From positions 1-11,562 of the forward strand of contig DHLT01000071.1 in assembly GCA_002405405.1 (NCBI GenBank): a stretch of DNA of 11,562 bases, given 5' to 3'. Origin of the DNA: Ignavibacteria bacterium UBA4661. GTDB taxonomy: Bacteria; Bacteroidota; Ignavibacteria; Kapaibacteriales; UBA4661. The translations under genes and the position numbers were made by a program. Positions 7,352 through 11,562 of this stretch are shown one piece after another (the first letter of the stretch is position 1; each line of letters starts with the position of its first letter). Under the pieces are notes generated by a model. That model did not search any database and was not told the DNA's origin. It saw only the letters and a list, made by a program, of their open reading frames with translations.

Positions 7352-7383
7352 AGAGAGAGTCATAAAGTTTATGTATGTTTATG
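7347..7383. promoter_or_regulatory. Cluster of four CATAAA/TTTATG half-sites upstream of the acylase gene
   Basis: CATAAA occurs at 7347-7352 and 7361-7366, and its reverse complement TTTATG at 7368-7373 and 7378-7383. The inner pair forms a perfect 13-base palindrome, CATAAA-G-TTTATG. The two TTTATG copies lie in a direct repeat, GTTTATG, exactly ten bases apart, one helical turn. The cluster fills the first half of the longest gap in this gene run, just upstream of the acylase gene, and its left end covers the methyltransferase stop. This arrangement suggests a binding site for a dimeric regulator, but no regulator or experimental consensus is known to me. Confidence 0.35.
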
Positions 7384-7428
7384 CTCACACCAAATAATTC
7401 TTCGAGATAATTTTTGTAGATACCTCGT

Positions 7429-10017
7429 ATGGCGCAGAAACGTATTACACGCAGTGGGTCGGCTATCAAAGCATGCCTTTGTTTGATTCTTCTTTCCGGT
7501 ATGATCTATGGCTTGTCACATCCTTTCGGGAGTTTGCCGCCATTCTCTTTGTGGCTTGATACATGGCATGGCGTGTATGCTACAGCACGTAGTGCTGCAT
7601 ACAAGACCTCGCAAGAAGTGTTAATACCCCAAACAAGTGCGCCGGTGCAAGTTATTCGTGATGAGCGTGGAGTACCGCACATTTTTGCGCAGAATGACAA
7701 TGATGCGGCATTAGCACTTGGCTATGTTATGGCGAGTGATCGACTCTTTCAGATGGATCTCTATCGGCGTGCAGCATCGGGTAAACTCTCCGAAATTATT
7801 GGTGCCAGCGTTGTTGAAAATGACAAAGCCCTGCGGCGGACAGGCATGTATTTAGGTGCACAGAGAACCAATGAGGCACTAAAGCAAGAAAATAGTCCGG
7901 CATATCAAGCTATGCAGAAATTTGCTCAAGGTGTGAATGCCTACTTGGCTAGTCTGTCTGATCACGAATTACCCTTTGAGTGCCGTTTGCTAGGTTATCG
8001 TCCTCGTGAGTGGGATACGTACTCGACATGTTTGATTTTGCAGTACATGTGCTATGATCTTACGTTCAGCCAGGATGATATCTATGATGCCGTACGGCGC
8101 TCTGCCATTGGTGATAATGTTTTTGATGAATTGTATCCAGAACACTCGTTGTACCCTGTGCCGCACAATCCTGAGCCACGAGGAATAATAAGCAATGAAG
8201 AAGTTACTCGTCGTTTGATCGGAAATTCTTCTTCGTCTGTAACCATGCAAACATCTTCACAAGCAGTGCTCTCTGTAGTGCCGACGAAAAGTAATCTTGC
8301 AAGTATGGCACAAAAGAAGAAATTATTATCCTCTTTCGATACACAAACAAATGCTGACTTTGCAGCGGCTCTTTCTGAATTTTATCGCCTTACAATGCCT
8401 TTTGTCGGTGAGATACAGGAAGGAAAAGGAAGTAATAATTGGGTAGTCAGTGGCAAGAAAACAATATCAAGGAAGCCAATTTTAGCGGGTGATCCGCATC
8501 TTTCCTTATCACTACCGGCGATTTGGTATGAAACACATATTGTAACGCCTAAGAGCAATGTCTATGGGGTTACTATTCCCGGTACACCCACAGTAATCAT
8601 CGGTGGCAGTCAGTATTGTGCATGGACGTTTACGAATACCGGAGCAGATGTTCTCGACTATTATGCTATTGAATTCGATGCTGCCAAAAAACGATATCGA
8701 TATGATACGACATGGCGTGATCTTAAAGAAGATATTACCACCATGAAGGTAAAAAATTCAGCTGATATTCGGGATACTGTTTTATTGACTCATTACGGAC
8801 CTGTCATGACAGACTATCGTGGTAAGAGGTTGGCAATTCAGTGGACAGCACATGGAGTATCTACGACACCTCAAGCATTATGGCATTTCAATCATGCTAC
8901 GAACTATCGTGAATTCGAAGTCGGCATGAAGTTGTGGAATGTTCCTGCTCAAAATGTTGCCTATGCCGATGCACAAGGTAATATCTCCCTTCGCTCGTGC
9001 GGTACGATTCCGATTCGGCGAGCAGGTAATGGTAAATATATTTTTAATGGTGCAACGAATGAGGGCGACTGGGTTGGTAGTATTCCGTTTGAGCAGCTAC
9101 CGGCAGGTGTCAATCCTGAACGTGGGTGGTTAGCCTCGGCAAATCAAGAGCCGGGTCCGCCTGATTATCCATACTACATGATGAATGGTTGGGGATTTAC
9201 CAATCGTGGCACTCGTATTCAGCAAATGCTCGAAGAGAGCCCTAAACTGCAATCTGACGCTATGCGCACTATGCAAACAGATGTTACGGTGATACCGTTT
9301 GCTATGCTCAAACCTGCTTTGACAAAGGCTATTCAGGATATTCTTGCTCATGAAACACTCCCTGCATTAAATACAGCAGTACTGCATTCTTTAGCTGCTT
9401 GGAATGGGATTGCTGATGTTGAAAACAAACAAGCCTTGGTTTTTACCCATGTACTGCCACTCATCAAAAAACTTACTTTCGATGAAATTGTTGATACCTT
9501 GGGACTACCTCCCGATGATGTCCTATATCGCTTGCTGAATGAGCAACCAACATCGAAGTGGTTCGATCTACAATCAACTCCTGCAAAAGAAGATGCTCAT
9601 ACCATTATGAAGTATGCAATTAAGAATGGTATCGATAGCACAATTGCAAAATTTGGTAGTGATACAACGGTGTGGGTGTGGGGCAAACAACACAAGTTGG
9701 TAATTCGCCATGTTCTACGCGATGCGATGCGTCCACTTGGTCGATATGATATGCCTTTTGCAGGATTTGGTTCAACGGTCATGCCCGCAAGCGGCTTGCG
9801 ACCAAGCTTCTCGGCGAGTTGGCGTATGGTGGCTGATTTTTCTGATGGTGAACCAAAGCTCATGGGTGTCTTTCCGGGTGGTTCTTCCGGTAATCCTGCT
9901 AATCCGTACTACACTAAAAATCTTCAAACATGGTTAAAGGGAGAATTATATCCTTTGCATCGTGTCAAAACACCCGATGAACTTGCATCGCGGATTAGCA
10001 CTATCATTATCAAGTAA
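7429..10017 (+). CDS. Penicillin-acylase family N-terminal-nucleophile (Ntn) amidohydrolase, exported
   Basis: Members of this family (peptidase S45) hydrolyse amide bonds, for example in penicillins, cephalosporins or acyl-homoserine lactones, after autocatalytic cleavage into two chains. The 862-residue precursor has a basic N-terminus and a hydrophobic segment at about 13-29, a signal peptide or membrane anchor. The alpha-chain part includes VIRDERGVPHIFA and GYVMASDRLFQMDLYRR. A Ser/Thr-rich linker lies at about 263-320. The expected self-cleavage site is Gly334-Ser335 in GKGSNNWVVSG, making Ser335 the nucleophile of the beta chain. TNTGADVLDYYAIEFD, THYGPV, and PAQNVAYADAQGNI (Asn509 is a likely oxyanion residue) follow. 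The C-terminus has the classic GGSSGNPANPYYTKNLQTWLKGELYPL-type end (nucleotides about 9880-9956). No residue expected for activity looks lost. Substrate cannot be read from sequence. A 77-base gap with possible operator sites precedes it. Confidence 0.94.
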   Translation: MAQKRITRSGSAIKACLCLILLSGMIYGLSHPFGSLPPFSLWLDTWHGVYATARSAAYKTSQEVLIPQTSAPVQVIRDERGVPHIFAQNDNDAALALGYVMASDRLFQMDLYRRAASGKLSEIIGASVVENDKALRRTGMYLGAQRTNEALKQENSPAYQAMQKFAQGVNAYLASLSDHELPFECRLLGYRPREWDTYSTCLILQYMCYDLTFSQDDIYDAVRRSAIGDNVFDELYPEHSLYPVPHNPEPRGIISNEEVTRRLIGNSSSSVTMQTSSQAVLSVVPTKSNLASMAQKKKLLSSFDTQTNADFAAALSEFYRLTMPFVGEIQEGKGSNNWVVSGKKTISRKPILAGDPHLSLSLPAIWYETHIVTPKSNVYGVTIPGTPTVIIGGSQYCAWTFTNTGADVLDYYAIEFDAAKKRYRYDTTWRDLKEDITTMKVKNSADIRDTVLLTHYGPVMTDYRGKRLAIQWTAHGVSTTPQALWHFNHATNYREFEVGMKLWNVPAQNVAYADAQGNISLRSCGTIPIRRAGNGKYIFNGATNEGDWVGSIPFEQLPAGVNPERGWLASANQEPGPPDYPYYMMNGWGFTNRGTRIQQMLEESPKLQSDAMRTMQTDVTVIPFAMLKPALTKAIQDILAHETLPALNTAVLHSLAAWNGIADVENKQALVFTHVLPLIKKLTFDEIVDTLGLPPDDVLYRLLNEQPTSKWFDLQSTPAKEDAHTIMKYAIKNGIDSTIAKFGSDTTVWVWGKQHKLVIRHVLRDAMRPLGRYDMPFAGFGSTVMPASGLRPSFSASWRMVADFSDGEPKLMGVFPGGSSGNPANPYYTKNLQTWLKGELYPLHRVKTPDELASRISTIIIK

Positions 10018-10064
10018 TAAAAAATGTAATGAGATTCTTTTGCTGATTTCTTCATCGTATACTT

Positions 10065-10436
10065 ATGGCACGTCTTCTTTTGATTATGATTTTTGCGGCA
10101 ATTGCCGGTGTTGTCCATGTCTTGGCAGGATGGCAATTCTTTTTGATAATTCCACTTGCTGTAGGGGCAATTATTGTGCAACGAGCATGGTTGTGGTGTA
10201 GTCTTATCGGTATGTTTGCCACGATAGGATTGATTGTCATTAATCGCCTCCTTGCCGGTTCGTCATTGCATACAATACTCTCTATCTCATCCGATTTTGT
10301 ACTTAAAAATCCCGACTTGTGGTTCATATTGCCCATTGCATCTGTTCTTGTCGTCATGATCCTTTCAGGATTAGCAGGTATGGTAGGTAGTTATGTTCGA
10401 CAAAGTTTTTACCCTACGCATGTTGCTGAACTTTAA
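10065..10436 (+). CDS. Small hypothetical membrane protein with four predicted helices
   Basis: This 123-residue protein has hydrophobic segments at about 2-21, 24-40, 43-62 and 86-110. A polar stretch with few charges lies between the third and fourth helix (about 66-83, GSSLHTILSISSDFVLKNPD). A short soluble end, RQSFYPTHVAEL, follows the last helix. I do not recognise a family or motif. It begins 47 bases after the acylase gene and ends 20 bases before the glycosyltransferase gene, all on the same strand, so it is probably co-transcribed with both. Its position suggests an envelope role, but that is inference only. No Shine-Dalgarno is visible. The overlapping opposite-strand frame of about 100 codons has no features of a real protein and was not chosen. 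Confidence 0.75.
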   Translation: MARLLLIMIFAAIAGVVHVLAGWQFFLIIPLAVGAIIVQRAWLWCSLIGMFATIGLIVINRLLAGSSLHTILSISSDFVLKNPDLWFILPIASVLVVMILSGLAGMVGSYVRQSFYPTHVAEL

Positions 10437-10456
10437 GTTATCTATGGTGATGCAGT

Positions 10457-11542
10457 ATGTCGTGGATTAAGCGCACAGAAGTTCGATTTCGTGAATGGTT
10501 CACCGGGCGAGGGCGGACAGGTAAAGCCATTCGTATTGATACGCCACAAAATATCTTGGCAGATATTGCAGCACCAAAAATTCTTTTTATGCGCCAAGAT
10601 CGTATTGGCGACATGCTTGTTTCTCTGCCTGTGGTGCGTGCCGTTCGTGCGCAATTCCCTCACGCACAGATTGATGTGCTGCTTGGCACGAATAATATTG
10701 GTGTTGGGAGTGTTGCTCTTCGTTATGCAAATAGTATTCTTTGCTATGAAAAGAAAATCGGGAAAATTCTCATGCTCTTGTGGCGTATCAGGCGCACACG
10801 CTACGATGTTGTGGTGGATTTGATGGATAATGCTTCGGCAACATCAACTTTTCTTTTTACCCGCATGAAATCGCGCTATACGCTCGGTATTGAAAAAGAA
10901 AATGCTGATGCTTATACACATAATGTTCCTCTTCTTGATAAGTCTGTTACACATATCGTTGAACGATTGGCACAATTTCTTTTGGCATTTGGTATAGAGC
11001 CAAGTACAACGAATCTTCTGCTGGAATATCCTCTTGCAAATGCAGAAATACAAATTGCTCAAGAACGAGTAAAGAAATCGTCAGAGCAGCTTCTTGGTGT
11101 AAATATCTCGAGTGGCTATGATGAAATGTATTGGGGAAGTGAGCATTGGATACGACTGATCGACCATATTCAAAAAGAGTTTCCAAGACTAGATATCGTC
11201 TTGTTTTCATCACCCGGATACGCTGAAGAACTTGCCATTATCAGCTCTGCAACATGTGTACGCATTGCACCTTCAACACGATCATTCCATGAGTTCGCGG
11301 CAATGATTGCCCAGTGTACATTATTCTGTACGCCCGATACTTCAGTGATCCATGTTTGTGCTGCACATCGTATTCCGGTGGTTGGAGTGTACAATTACAG
11401 CGATAAATCCTTGATCCCTTGGACACCATACAAGTCCCCGGGTACTATGTTGTACACTGATACAAATCATGTACGTGATATCAAGTTTGACGACGTGTAT
11501 TCTGCTGTGCAGACTATGGTACGCAATGTTTATATGGGATAA
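10457..11542 (+). CDS. GT9-family glycosyltransferase (ADP-heptose:LPS heptosyltransferase-like)
   Basis: GT9 enzymes transfer heptose or related sugars from nucleotide donors onto lipopolysaccharide core or other envelope glycans at the inner face of the cytoplasmic membrane. The 361-residue protein has the N-terminal signature ILFMRQDRIGDMLVSLPVVRAV (about 42-63), with Asp at 52 at the position usually conserved for catalysis. The C-terminal donor-binding block is PDTSVIHVCAAHRIPVVGVY (293-312), preceded by FHEFAAMIAQCTLFCT. A basic, aromatic N-terminal extension of about 40 residues (KRTEVRFREWF, RGRTGK) precedes the fold and could attach it to the membrane, as in other GT9 proteins. The exact sugar and acceptor are not determined by these motifs. 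The start codon at 10457 has only a weak GGTGA upstream (10446-10450). The gene ends 20 bases before the window edge, so the operon may continue. Confidence 0.92.
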   Translation: MSWIKRTEVRFREWFTGRGRTGKAIRIDTPQNILADIAAPKILFMRQDRIGDMLVSLPVVRAVRAQFPHAQIDVLLGTNNIGVGSVALRYANSILCYEKKIGKILMLLWRIRRTRYDVVVDLMDNASATSTFLFTRMKSRYTLGIEKENADAYTHNVPLLDKSVTHIVERLAQFLLAFGIEPSTTNLLLEYPLANAEIQIAQERVKKSSEQLLGVNISSGYDEMYWGSEHWIRLIDHIQKEFPRLDIVLFSSPGYAEELAIISSATCVRIAPSTRSFHEFAAMIAQCTLFCTPDTSVIHVCAAHRIPVVGVYNYSDKSLIPWTPYKSPGTMLYTDTNHVRDIKFDDVYSAVQTMVRNVYMG

Positions 11543-11562
11543 AAAAGTTAATCACCTCCACC

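Noticed and set aside
7352-7428. A -10-like GATAAT at 7406-7411 before the acylase gene
   Set aside because: No -35 or -33 element lies at a plausible spacing; the TAnnTTTG-like TAATTTTTG has one base too many.
10052-10357. Opposite-strand open frame of about 100 codons over the small membrane protein gene
   Set aside because: The frame has no recognisable motif or hydrophobic pattern, whereas the + strand frame has a clean membrane-protein profile and fits the operon spacing.
1-11562. Search for CRISPR arrays, tRNAs, transposases, phage genes and toxin-antitoxin pairs
   Set aside because: I saw no repeat-spacer pattern, cloverleaf, terminal inverted repeats or characteristic protein motifs of these classes on either strand.

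Overview
The window looks like ordinary chromosomal housekeeping and cell-envelope DNA from a Bacteroidota/Chlorobiota-type (FCB group) bacterium, possibly a Kapabacteria-like lineage. The lineage guess is an inference. It rests on a ComEC without the usual C-terminal metallo-beta-lactamase domain, mostly absent Shine-Dalgarno sequences, an exact TAnnTTTG-type -7 promoter element ahead of der, and a Der sequence that reads like FCB homologues. The DNA is somewhat AT-rich by eye. I see no rRNA, tRNA, CRISPR array, insertion sequence or phage gene, and no gene-free stretch longer than about 110 bases.

Left part (1-2630, + strand): a 5'-truncated comEC/rec2 gene, the DNA-uptake channel of natural transformation. 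It overlaps by one base (TAATG) a small four-helix membrane protein gene of unknown function. Middle (2649-3896, - strand): proA, a proline biosynthesis gene, convergent with the left pair and divergent from der. A 110-base intergenic region (3897-4006) separates proA from der and should hold promoters for both.

Right part (4007-11542, + strand): six tightly spaced genes. They are der (50S ribosome-assembly GTPase), comF (phosphoribosyltransferase-like competence protein), an uncharacterised Methyltransf_32-type methyltransferase, a secreted or membrane-anchored penicillin-acylase-family Ntn hydrolase, a small membrane protein of unknown function, and a GT9 (heptosyltransferase-like) glycosyltransferase. 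Gaps are 14, 19, 77, 47 and 20 bases, so much of this may be one transcription unit. The 77-base gap before the acylase is the most likely internal promoter. It contains an unusual cluster of CATAAA/TTTATG half-sites that looks like an operator.

Two competence genes, comEC and comF, lie about 3.2 kb apart, although proA and der separate them. The last three genes share an envelope theme: periplasmic amide hydrolysis, a membrane protein and LPS-type glycosylation. I found no clear new multi-gene system. The points most worth following up are the half-site cluster at 7347-7383, the Cys/His-rich methyltransferase, and the two unidentified membrane proteins.
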